In this document: one piece after another, positions 1 through 6,780 of the stretch
Layout of the letters: the number at the start of each line of letters is the position of its first letter
Position numbering within the stretch: the first letter of the stretch is position 1
NCBI GenBank assembly: GCA_031256815.1
Contig: JAIRPU010000182.1
Coordinates: 1 to 15,612, forward strand
Direction: 5' to 3'
Source: Spirochaetaceae bacterium
GTDB taxonomy: Bacteria > Spirochaetota > Spirochaetia > Treponematales > Breznakiellaceae
DNA: 15,612 nucleotides
Notes under the pieces: generated by a model
What the model was told of the DNA's origin: nothing
Databases searched by the model: none
Seen by the model: only the letters and a program-made list of their open reading frames with translations
Program-made: the position numbers and the translations under genes

Positions 1-2
1 CG

Positions 3-746
3 CAGGATGTTACCGCCACGTTCAACAAGGTGAGCGCCTACATAAAGACGCAGAGCGCCGCAGACGTAAATCCGTCAACCGGATTGGGAGTTATTCAACT
101 GGGCGATTATGTCAACTTAAAGTCGCTTAACGTTGCCGTCTACAACAGCAACTCAGCGGTAAGCATTACAAACACAGACGCGGGTAACGATAAACTGCGC
201 GTTATGGTGGTGGCTATAAACCCCTATTACGACATGAACGGCAACGGCACAACAACGCCGCACTTAATCTTCCACTTCAAAGACTTCCCGGGAAGCGCCC
301 GCATGGAAGCGACCGATACCAGCGCTAACGGCTATCTGAATAGCGAAATGCGGACATATCTGACCGGCACCTACTGGCCGGCGCTGCAGACTGCCGGAGT
401 TCCGGATGCCGTTGTGTGGCCTGTAAGCCGCCGGGCGGCCAATAAAGGAAGCGGCGCGAGTGGTACGCACACGATAGAGGACAAACTCTGGCTGCCCACA
501 GAACGGGAGATGTTCGGCAGTAACACGAATAGCAGTTCCACTTACGAGACAGATGCCAACCAGGGACGTTTTGCGTATTACGATAGCGATTGGATGAGGG
601 CAAAATCCACCGGTTGGTATTGGTTGGCATCCCCTTGGTTTGGTGCCATGTCGTTTGGTTTTTGCTATGTCTACGGCTACGATTATCTCTACTCCGCCAT
701 TTCGTCTAATTTAGGCGGCTGCGACCCCGCTTTCTGTGTCAAATAG
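3..746 (+). CDS. DUF6273 / C-type-lectin-like surface protein, C-terminal part (possible DGR target)
   Basis: The frame is open to the left edge (first full codon at 3), so this is the C-terminal ~247 residues of a longer protein; the GTG at 30 is probably internal. The visible part starts with a beta-rich stretch, then shows a DUF6273-like pattern: a motif WLPTEREMFG, a segment around GRFAYYDSDW, then WYWLASP, and a C-terminus ending DPAFCVK. From family knowledge, this fold is related to the C-type lectin/sulfatase-modifying-factor fold and occurs in treponemal surface proteins, some of which are DGR targets. The last ~37 residues (from codon 636) are Tyr/Ser-rich, with alternating TAT/TAC, GAT, CTC, ATT and TCN codons where related proteins carry Asn. 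A strong terminator follows at 815. No signal peptide is visible because the N-terminus lies outside. Sure of the coding frame and family-level similarity; the DGR role is inferred. Confidence 0.8.
   Translation, partial: QDVTATFNKVSAYIKTQSAADVNPSTGLGVIQLGDYVNLKSLNVAVYNSNSAVSITNTDAGNDKLRVMVVAINPYYDMNGNGTTTPHLIFHFKDFPGSARMEATDTSANGYLNSEMRTYLTGTYWPALQTAGVPDAVVWPVSRRAANKGSGASGTHTIEDKLWLPTEREMFGSNTNSSSTYETDANQGRFAYYDSDWMRAKSTGWYWLASPWFGAMSFGFCYVYGYDYLYSAISSNLGGCDPAFCVK
636..746 (+). other. candidate DGR variable region (VR)
   Basis: This is the C-terminal coding stretch between the WYWLASP motif and the stop codon. Residues that would be Asn in an adenine-rich template are here Tyr, Asp, Leu, Ser and Ile, encoded by TAT, TAC, GAT, CTC and ATT, each reachable from AAC/AAT by changing only adenines. 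Framework residues (FC, G, DPAFCVK) are kept. No template repeat or reverse transcriptase is in the window, so this is a pattern-based inference. Confidence 0.45.
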
Positions 747-814
747 CCTTAAAGCTGTTTGACACGCGCTCTTTGCCCCGCGCTTTATGCAGGGGGCTTG
801 GGGGCAGTTTTCTT

Positions 815-849
815 AAAAAAGCCCGTCCGCTTTGCGGCGGGCTTTTTTT
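815..849 (+). terminator. Rho-independent terminator after the DUF6273 gene
   Basis: A run of A is followed by GCCCGTCCGC, a TTT loop, GCGGCGGGC and seven T. The stem pairs fully except for one bulged T, and the A and T runs extend it. It lies about 70 bp after the stop codon at 746. Such a stem just after a variable region could also play the part of the DGR homing hairpin, but that is speculative. Confidence 0.9.
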
Positions 850-1131
850 ACGGCGCGCGGCGGCCGGGGGCGGCAAGGCCCGCGCAGCGGGCGCAGGGCG
901 TAGCGCGCCGCAACGCTTGCGCGCAGCACTTCCCCGGCCTGCGCGGGCGCAGTCCGGGGCCGCCGCCCGATTCGCGTTGCGGCAGCGCCCTGCTTGGCAG
1001 GGCGCTGCCTTATTTGACGCCTCCACCCTGCGCTAAACGCGAAGTGTGGGGGACACGCCTGAAAAGCGCATTGCGCTTTACAGGCCGCCGCAGGCGGCCT
1101 CCACCGGCTAAAGTCCACTGTATATAAAAGT
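850..1131. repeat. GC-rich non-coding block with serial hairpins
   Basis: Between the terminator at 815-849 and the kinase stop at 1132 I find no credible gene: reading frames here are Ala/Arg/Pro-rich translations of GC-rich DNA on both strands. The block holds hairpins at 932-959 (CCCCGG and CTGCG arms with one mismatch), 981-1009 (13-bp perfect stem), 1057-1085 (GCCTG plus AAAGCGC arms around ATT) and 1083-1099 (GGCCGCC/GGCGGCC). It also carries an imperfect direct repeat, GCCTCCACC...GCTAAA, at 1019-1037 and 1097-1112. Its composition differs sharply from the neighbouring genes. It could be a repetitive extragenic element or the scar of an accessory insertion. Confidence 0.7.
981..1015 (+). 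terminator. perfect 13-bp hairpin followed by TTATTT
   Basis: GGCAGCGCCCTGC, a 3-nt TTG loop and GCAGGGCGCTGCC form a perfect stem, followed by TTATTT on the plus strand. It could be a second, back-up terminator for rightward transcription; on the minus strand there is no T run, so it is less likely to end the nucleoside kinase transcript. Confidence 0.6.
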
Positions 1132-2841
1132 TTAGTACTTAAAGCCGCTGCCGCCTATAAACTCGCGCAGTACGCTTAATGGAGGCACCGTTTCTGAAGG
1201 TATCGCGGTAAAGCGGCCAAGAAGCGAAAGCAGCCTCGAAGCCTCGGAAAACTCAACGCTTTCCGGATGAACAGAACGTAAAAGCGGCTCAGCATAGAGC
1301 TTAAGCACCGCCATTTCGTAATCCAAAGCGGTATTAAATACCGCGTCCGCGCCGTTTTGAAATTTAAAAATATATTCTTCGGCGCCGCGTTGAACATCCG
1401 GCCACATTTTTAACGTGCGTTCAGCGCCTATTCCCCTAAATTGATTATCGCGCACAAGCCGGCGCAAAAGCCTGTTGTCTGTGGTGGCAATTCTGTTATG
1501 ATCGTCCAAATTAAGGCATATCAAAGCTGAAGCGTAGAGTTTAAATTTTTCGGCGCGTGGAACAGCGGGGGTTAGCGCGTCGTTTAAACCGTGAATTCCC
1601 TCCACTAAAAGCAAATTCCCTTCTTCAAGACGCATTTTTTTGCCTTCCCGCCGTGTGCAGCTCTTAAAATCGTAGCTTGGCAATGTAATTTCTTTTCCGG
1701 CAAGCAGTGCGCAGAGCTGTTCGTTCAAAAAAGCAACATCAAGCGACTCCAAACATTCAAAATCCGGATTTCCCTTTTCGTCATGCGGCACAAGGTCGGG
1801 GTGCAGGTAGTAATCATCTAAACTAATGGAAAGAGGCATTAAGCCTACCGTTTTTAACTGTATTGAAAGCCGTTTGGCTGTTGTCGTTTTACCTGAGCTT
1901 GAAGGCCCGGCAATAAGAACAAGTTTTACTTCATTTTTTCGCGCTGCAATAGCGTTGGCAATTTCAGAAAGCCGTTTATCGGCAAAGGCCTCCGCTATCC
2001 AAATAAATTCTTTTATTTCGCGCCTGGCTACAAGACTGTTAAGCTGAGAAGCCAAATGAACTCCAGCTATACGCGCCCAGCGTTTTGCTTCGCAAAATAC
2101 GCCAAAGATTCCAGGCATATCAGTAAAAGCAGGAATGATAAAACGGCTGCCAGGAAGAAACTCTTTGCTTTTACCGCAGCTGTCTGCACGTTTTCCATTT
2201 GCCGTTTCCAGAACCGGAAAGCGCAATAAAAAACCATCGCTGTAAGGTATAAGTTCGTAAGCCTGAATAAGGCCGGCATTTGGCAAAAGCGCCGACACAT
2301 AGATTGAACGGTAGCTCCCCATAGCGTTTAGTTCTATTGAGGCGCTGCCGGTTTGCCGTAAAAGCCGCGCGGTTTCTTCGCGTCCTTCGGCGTTAAAATA
2401 CTCAAGCGCTTCGTTAAAAGGCGCAAGTATTTTTTCTATATTCGCCTTTTCAGCAATAAAACTATCAATACAATCTTTAATTGATTTTAGCAAAGCAGCG
2501 TCAGGCGGAACGCCGTCGGCAAAAGAAAAATAATAAGCGCTGCCCAGGGAGTGCCCCACCCTTAAAAGCCGTTTTGGACAAACTTTACTTACCGCGGCGC
2601 AAAGCACAAAAGAAAGCGTCCTGCGGTGGACCACAGCGCCGGATTCGCTAAAAAGAGGCACCGCCTCCAATCTGGCGCTGGTCTGAGCCGGCGCAGAAAA
2701 AGGCATTATTTCGTTGTTTACACGAAACGCTGCAATAGGATGTAGGTATGACGCAAAATGTTCTTCAAAAACAGAAAATTCGGTTCCGATTATAACAGAA
2801 ACAGTTTCTTTATCTTCTAAATTTATATTAACTTTGCGCAA
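1132..2841 (-). CDS. nucleoside kinase (uridine kinase-like) with ThrRS-like N-terminal domain
   Basis: A 569-residue protein. The C-terminal half is a uridine kinase/phosphoribulokinase P-loop domain with Walker A GPSSSGKT at about residues 312-319, followed by the substrate motif SLDDYY and a VEGIHGLND segment. The N-terminal ~200 residues look like the TGS/second-additional-domain region of threonyl-tRNA synthetase, an architecture known for long bacterial nucleoside kinases. Likely reaction: ATP-dependent phosphorylation of uridine/cytidine (salvage), in the cytoplasm. The start is uncertain: I choose TTG at 2841, with a weak GGGA 6 nt upstream, because homology begins just after it (KVNINLEDKE). 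A TTG at 2904 would add 21 lysine-rich residues read out of frame over the upstream gene. With the chosen start it overlaps the PilZ-like gene by 14 nt, implying translational coupling. Confidence 0.9.
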   Translation of the reverse strand: MRKVNINLEDKETVSVIIGTEFSVFEEHFASYLHPIAAFRVNNEIMPFSAPAQTSARLEAVPLFSESGAVVHRRTLSFVLCAAVSKVCPKRLLRVGHSLGSAYYFSFADGVPPDAALLKSIKDCIDSFIAEKANIEKILAPFNEALEYFNAEGREETARLLRQTGSASIELNAMGSYRSIYVSALLPNAGLIQAYELIPYSDGFLLRFPVLETANGKRADSCGKSKEFLPGSRFIIPAFTDMPGIFGVFCEAKRWARIAGVHLASQLNSLVARREIKEFIWIAEAFADKRLSEIANAIAARKNEVKLVLIAGPSSSGKTTTAKRLSIQLKTVGLMPLSISLDDYYLHPDLVPHDEKGNPDFECLESLDVAFLNEQLCALLAGKEITLPSYDFKSCTRREGKKMRLEEGNLLLVEGIHGLNDALTPAVPRAEKFKLYASALICLNLDDHNRIATTDNRLLRRLVRDNQFRGIGAERTLKMWPDVQRGAEEYIFKFQNGADAVFNTALDYEMAVLKLYAEPLLRSVHPESVEFSEASRLLSLLGRFTAIPSETVPPLSVLREFIGGSGFKY

Positions 2842-3769
2842 TTTTTGTCCCGCTGTCTTCGTCTTTTGGTTTTTCGGTTTCCACGGATTCTTTTTCCGGT
2901 TCAATTTCTGTTTGTTCTGCAGAAGTTTTTACTTCTGTCTGTGGTTTTAAACCGGGTGTTTCTTTTGACGGCGCTATTCTTAAAGAAGAAACATATTCAG
3001 CAAGCCTTAGCTTAAACGCCAACAGAACAGGCTCTTTAAACGCCAGTGTAACAATGGAAATTTCCGGATGGTCAACAGCAAATTCGTGCTTTAAAACAGT
3101 ACATTCCAGCACATTTGTTTCGTGCGGATTATCAAAATTAAATTTAATCAAAAAAGGTTTTTCCAGTATGCTTTTCGGCGTGTCTTTTAAAATGAAACGC
3201 CCTTGCTTAAACCCAAGCTCGCGCGGCAAACTGCCAAGATTAGTTTCGCCTATGCTAAACACAACTTCTTTATTTAAAAACCGCATTTTACGGAAAGCTT
3301 CAGGCGTCATTGGAAATAGTTTTTCGCTCTGTGTTGATGAATAATAATTTGCTTCGTGTACATGCCCCAAAATTTCGATAAGGTCGTCAGGAGGGCGCTG
3401 GGAAAACTGCAAATTCAATATGGACATTTCCTGAGAACCGGAATAAGGCGCCATTGAACTAAAACGTACAGGCACAAGAAAAACAACCTGTTCACCTGTT
3501 TCGCGCAGGCAAAATGTAAATCTAATGCTTAATGCGCTGCCAGGCTGCTTTTGCTTTTCGATAATTCCTGATTTGTTATTGGCAACAACTTTTGCCATCT
3601 CAAAAGAACTTGAATAAATTACACATGGAAAAAACATCGAGGCGCATTTCAGGCTGACCATTCCCGGCAAAAGCCCGGTAACGGCAATGACCTCTTTGGT
3701 AAAAGTTACGGCGTCGCTCTTGAACTGCGTGTATAATTCATTTATTTTAGCACTAGGTAAACTGGCCAT
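2828..3769 (-). CDS. conserved spirochaetal protein, possible PilZ/YcgR-like
   Basis: A 313-residue soluble protein with no signal peptide or membrane helix. It has two beta-rich parts (about 25-110 and 165-265) separated by a region with PPDDLIEILGHVHEA and a TPEAFRKMRF segment, then an acidic/basic low-complexity tail rich in Glu, Lys, Thr and Pro (about 275-313). The overall look resembles treponemal proteins annotated as PilZ-domain, but I do not see a clear RxxxR and D/NxSxxG c-di-GMP pair, so c-di-GMP binding is not supported by the sequence alone. It is the first gene of a pair with the nucleoside kinase. The ATG at 3769 has no Shine-Dalgarno; a TATAAT box lies 6 nt upstream. The gene is certain, the function is not. 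Confidence 0.85.
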   Translation of the reverse strand: MASLPSAKINELYTQFKSDAVTFTKEVIAVTGLLPGMVSLKCASMFFPCVIYSSSFEMAKVVANNKSGIIEKQKQPGSALSIRFTFCLRETGEQVVFLVPVRFSSMAPYSGSQEMSILNLQFSQRPPDDLIEILGHVHEANYYSSTQSEKLFPMTPEAFRKMRFLNKEVVFSIGETNLGSLPRELGFKQGRFILKDTPKSILEKPFLIKFNFDNPHETNVLECTVLKHEFAVDHPEISIVTLAFKEPVLLAFKLRLAEYVSSLRIAPSKETPGLKPQTEVKTSAEQTEIEPEKESVETEKPKDEDSGTKIAQS

Positions 3770-3775
3770 AGGATT

Positions 3776-3804
3776 ATTATAACAGTTAATTCGCTACATT
3801 ACAA
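3776..3804 (-). promoter_or_regulatory. promoter of the PilZ-like gene (leaderless arrangement)
   Basis: On the minus strand, TTGTAA (3799-3804) and a perfect TATAAT (3776-3781) are separated by 17 bp. Only 6 nt lie between the -10 box and the ATG at 3769, so transcription would start at or next to the start codon. The -35 box overlaps the stop codon of the MOSC gene. No ribosome binding site is seen. Confidence 0.7.
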
Positions 3805-4227
3805 TACAATAAGTTCATCACCTGTTTGTATTTTGCCGCCTTTCAATATTTCGGCAAATACCCCTTCGCGCGGCATTATGCAGTCGCCGGTTTGTTCAAA
3901 AATAGCGCAGTGTTTATGACACTCTTTGCCAATCTGCGTAATACGCATACTAACACAGCCGCATTTTAAAAATGTGCCCACAGGCAGGCGGGCAAAATCT
4001 ATGCCTTCTACAACAAGATTTTCGCCAAACGCGCCATAGTCAACCTTTCCTCCACGCGCCCTGAACTCCTCTATTTTATCAAACGAAAGTAAACTAACCT
4101 GCCGGTGCCAGTTTCCGGCATGGGCGTCTCCTTCTATGCCGTGCGCCTGAACAAATTCCGCAGATTCAACCGGTTTTTTTTGCGTCCCCTTTTTTTCACT
4201 TATGCATACGGCAATAATCTTTCCCAT
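3799..4227 (-). CDS. MOSC domain protein
   Basis: A 142-residue protein that is essentially one MOSC (Moco sulfurase C-terminal) domain. It has the early GIEGDAHAG motif at about residues 30-38, GAFGENLVVEG in the middle, and a cysteine-rich GKECHKHCAIFEQTGDC segment leading into MPREGVFAEI, as in small stand-alone MOSC proteins of bacteria. Such proteins are linked to molybdenum cofactor handling; the exact reaction for small ones is not settled. It follows moaA directly: the ATG begins 1 nt after the moaA stop codon, and its strong GGAGGA ribosome binding site lies inside the last two moaA codons, so the two are translationally coupled. Confident in family and start. Confidence 0.93.
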   Translation of the reverse strand: MGKIIAVCISEKKGTQKKPVESAEFVQAHGIEGDAHAGNWHRQVSLLSFDKIEEFRARGGKVDYGAFGENLVVEGIDFARLPVGTFLKCGCVSMRITQIGKECHKHCAIFEQTGDCIMPREGVFAEILKGGKIQTGDELIVL

Positions 4228-4228
4228 T

Positions 4229-5206
4229 TTATCCTCCTACTTTATTCATCTCTACCGGAACATAGCCGGATTGAGTTTTGTCTTTTATAAAATTATGAGA
4301 TAATGGCTTTTGCATAACAGCTCCCTCTATAATTTTTTTTAACGCGGCATCGTCCGCGCCGTTTCTAAGAGGGGTTTTTATATCTATTTCGACCGGGCAG
4401 GCAAGGCATGGTTTTATTTTTCCTGTAGATGTAAGACGAAGCCTGTTGCAAAACGCGCAAAATTGATGGCTTACCGCGCTTATAAAACCAATCCTGCCTT
4501 TAAAGCCGCGGACAGAATAATACCGCGCAGGGCCTTCGCCCAAATGTTCTTCGCATGGAACAAGAGGGCCAAATTCCTTTTCCAAAACCGCGAATGTAAC
4601 ATTATGCGGAACAGGCGTTAAACCGCCGGCAAGCCCCAATGGCATTAATTCTATAAAACGAACCGCGGCATTGTGATTTTTTGCGATAAACGCTACAGGC
4701 AAAATATCATCGTTATTGTAACCTTCTATGGGAATACAGTTAATTTTTATATTCATTCCACTTAAAAGCGCCGCATCCAAATTTGCCATTACATCATTGA
4801 ATACATTGATGCGCATAATTTTTTCAAACACATCTTCATTCAAAGTGTTAATGCTTATATTCATAAATTTTAATCCGGCCTTAAGCAGCGCGTCTATATG
4901 CCCGCCAAGCAGTACCGCATTTGTTGTTAAACTTACTTTTTCTATTCCATTTGTTTTTATAAGCGCTTCCATAAACGGAACAAGCCCGCGCCGCGAAAGC
5001 GCTTCGCCGCCTGTTACTTTTATTTTAGTTATGCCAAGCTCCGCAGAAAGCCGCGCCAGCCGCAGGAATTCTTCAAAACGCATAATTTCGTTATGTGAAA
5101 TCCATTGAGGCCCTTCGGGAGGCACGCAATAAATACAGCGCGCCGGGCAGCGGTCTGTTACCGATAAGCGCAGATAATCTATTTTGCGGCCAAAAGCGTC
5201 CTGCAT
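4229..5206 (-). CDS. moaA: GTP 3',8-cyclase MoaA
   Basis: A 325-residue radical-SAM enzyme catalysing the first step of molybdopterin synthesis: GTP to 3',8-cyclo-7,8-dihydro-GTP, the precursor of cyclic pyranopterin. The N-terminal [4Fe-4S] motif is C20-x3-C24-x2-C27 (CPARCIYC) and the second cluster ligands are C250-x2-C253-x13-C267. A GGE-like SAM motif occurs as VTGGEAL. The protein ends in the conserved di-glycine, needed for activity in the family. Length is typical. The ATG at 5206 starts just before the conserved YLRLSVTDRC. There is no Shine-Dalgarno; TATAAT lies 6 nt upstream. It forms a two-gene unit with the MOSC gene. No other Moco genes are in the window. Confidence 0.97.
   Translation of the reverse strand: MQDAFGRKIDYLRLSVTDRCPARCIYCVPPEGPQWISHNEIMRFEEFLRLARLSAELGITKIKVTGGEALSRRGLVPFMEALIKTNGIEKVSLTTNAVLLGGHIDALLKAGLKFMNISINTLNEDVFEKIMRINVFNDVMANLDAALLSGMNIKINCIPIEGYNNDDILPVAFIAKNHNAAVRFIELMPLGLAGGLTPVPHNVTFAVLEKEFGPLVPCEEHLGEGPARYYSVRGFKGRIGFISAVSHQFCAFCNRLRLTSTGKIKPCLACPVEIDIKTPLRNGADDAALKKIIEGAVMQKPLSHNFIKDKTQSGYVPVEMNKVGG
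4232..4237 (-). promoter_or_regulatory. Shine-Dalgarno of the MOSC gene inside the moaA Gly-Gly codons
   Basis: GGAGGA on the minus strand, 4 nt before the ATG, is also the GGA GGA codons of the C-terminal di-glycine of MoaA. The same six bases therefore serve a protein requirement and translation initiation. Confidence 0.85.
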
Positions 5207-5212
5207 TATTTT

Positions 5213-5218
5213 ATTATA
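5213..5218 (-). promoter_or_regulatory. -10 box of moaA
   Basis: A perfect TATAAT on the minus strand ends exactly 6 nt before the moaA ATG, in the 50-bp gap after the TPR fusion gene. No convincing -35 is seen at 16-18 bp, so confidence is moderate. The spacing matches the PilZ-like and proC promoters. Confidence 0.5.
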
Positions 5219-5256
5219 ATCGCTATTTACAAACGGCGGCTAGTAACTATAAGCGG

Positions 5257-6780
5257 TTAAAAACGCTCGCCATAGTAAACTCCCGCCCATTCCCAGCGGC
5301 CGTTTATTTGCGGGTCTACAGGAAAATAAATTTTGCGAAAGTAAAAATACCAAACAGGAGAATGTTTCGACCAGCCCCATGTGCGAAGATAGGCGTCTTT
5401 TGGACCGGAACCGGCGCTAAGCGAAGATTCAAAATTAATTGGATTTTCGCTGTTTAAAATCGAAAGATTTAATTCATCGCCGGATTCGTCCTCTGTGCCT
5501 ATTACCGTCCATGAGCGCATAAAAAAATTTGCCCTTGCGCGGTAATTCCAAAGCCCCCAAATATCGCTTTCTCCAAGCGCTCTTTTTATCGCGCTGGTCG
5601 CGGCATTTAATGTTGAAAAGGTACGGCTTAATTTTGTTTCTTCGCTGGTGTAGTTTTTTAATATATTGTTAAAGTCTACCATTTGCTTTGCGTATGCGTA
5701 TGCGTCCGGAAAGCCGTGTATTATTGTGCCGTAGTATGGCATAAAATTTTTATATGCGGAAATTGCTTCTTCCCAGCGGCCAAGCGCCTCGTAGGCCTGC
5801 CCCTGCATAAAAAAAATAGAGCCGTTTTCAATTTTGTCGCGGAAACGCGCTATAAACTGTTCGTAATACCAAATCTTATGCTCGTTATTGCTTGTAAAGT
5901 CAATGAGCTGTTTTAAGCACGCAAAATGAATGGATTCGCCGCGTACAATTAAATCCTGATAGTTACGCACAATAATATCAAAATACAGCGTGGCTATTTC
6001 ATGTGAATCAAGACGGATATAGCCGTCCGCAACCCGCAAAAGATAATAGCTGTTATAAGGGTCGTCAGGATTTGCCGCTACCCATTCATTTAAAAAATTA
6101 ATGGATTTATAATACTCCTTCATCTTATTGTATTGATTTGATATTTCGCGTACAAATATAAACTGTTTTTCCGCATCATGCGTTTTTTCCAAAGACAAAA
6201 AAAGATACTTTAAAGTTTCGCGCTGCTGTTTTGCTCCGCTTATATAATATGATGAATCATAATGAATGGCGGCTTCGTTTTTTGAACATGACGATAACAG
6301 AAACATATAAAGCGTCGTTGCGCACAAAATACTTATAAGCGCGTTTCGTTTTAAAATATGTAAAATAACGCAAAGCGCCGCGGCGCTTATAACCGGAATT
6401 GCCGCAAAAAACGCTTCCGCGGAAAATCCGTTTTCTTTTATTCCTGCGTCAATTGGCAGTGTAAGTTCACGGAAAGCAAGTACAGCCATGGTTACAGGCG
6501 GGGCGGTTTTTTCTACAAAGCTTAAAAACGCCTGTTTAACGCTGCCAAACTTTGAAGCCGCGCCGTTTTTGGGGCTTTTAAACAAAAAAAACGGAATAAA
6601 ACGGCAAAAGAAAACAACCGCGCCCGTTAGAACTGTGGCAATTAACGCCTCTTTAACGCTTAACGTTTTACCCTCCGAAAACTCAGTTTTTGTGTAAGCT
6701 GAACAATGGCAAGCGACATTGCCAGCGCTGCTATAATTGATATATTTTTTGGAAGAAATACTACGGCAAGCACGGCGCAT
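5257..6780 (-). CDS. AzlD-TPR fusion protein (branched-chain amino-acid transport subunit joined to a periplasmic TPR domain)
   Basis: One uninterrupted frame of up to 507 codons. Residues ~40-162 are an AzlD-type small subunit of branched-chain amino-acid export: several membrane segments ending in the family-typical LHILKRNALIS then a helix with TLYM. Stand-alone AzlD normally stops there. Here the helix runs straight into FLLSSCSKN (Cys165, codon 6286-6288), a lipobox-like site, then ~340 residues of TPR-like helical repeats and a Trp/Tyr-rich C-terminus, resembling treponemal TPR lipoproteins. The KR before the last helix predicts a periplasmic TPR part. The only canonical start is ATG 6780, 120 nt inside azlC, giving ~39 unlikely residues. 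A strong GGAGGG (6671-6676) lies 7 nt before a TTA codon (6663), where AzlD homology starts. Either a true fusion, or a junction created by loss of a stop and a start. Confidence 0.8.
   Translation of the reverse strand: MRRACRSISSKKYINYSSAGNVACHCSAYTKTEFSEGKTLSVKEALIATVLTGAVVFFCRFIPFFLFKSPKNGAASKFGSVKQAFLSFVEKTAPPVTMAVLAFRELTLPIDAGIKENGFSAEAFFAAIPVISAAALCVILHILKRNALISILCATTLYMFLLSSCSKNEAAIHYDSSYYISGAKQQRETLKYLFLSLEKTHDAEKQFIFVREISNQYNKMKEYYKSINFLNEWVAANPDDPYNSYYLLRVADGYIRLDSHEIATLYFDIIVRNYQDLIVRGESIHFACLKQLIDFTSNNEHKIWYYEQFIARFRDKIENGSIFFMQGQAYEALGRWEEAISAYKNFMPYYGTIIHGFPDAYAYAKQMVDFNNILKNYTSEETKLSRTFSTLNAATSAIKRALGESDIWGLWNYRARANFFMRSWTVIGTEDESGDELNLSILNSENPINFESSLSAGSGPKDAYLRTWGWSKHSPVWYFYFRKIYFPVDPQINGRWEWAGVYYGERF

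Noticed and set aside
739..1127. Several overlapping Ala/Arg/Pro-rich reading frames on both strands in the GC-rich block
   Set aside because: They are low-complexity translations of hairpin DNA, overlap one another and a terminator, lack ribosome binding sites and match no known protein pattern.
1..1131. Complete DGR cassette (accessory gene, template repeat, reverse transcriptase)
   Set aside because: No reverse transcriptase frame and no adenine-rich copy of the variable stretch could be found on either strand of the window.
2842..2904. Upstream TTG start of the nucleoside kinase at 2904
   Set aside because: It adds a lysine-rich stretch read out of frame over the PilZ-like gene tail, has no ribosome binding site, and lies before the point where domain homology starts.
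2828..3769. Assigning c-di-GMP binding to the PilZ-like protein
   Set aside because: I could not locate a convincing RxxxR plus D/NxSxxG pair, so only overall resemblance is claimed.
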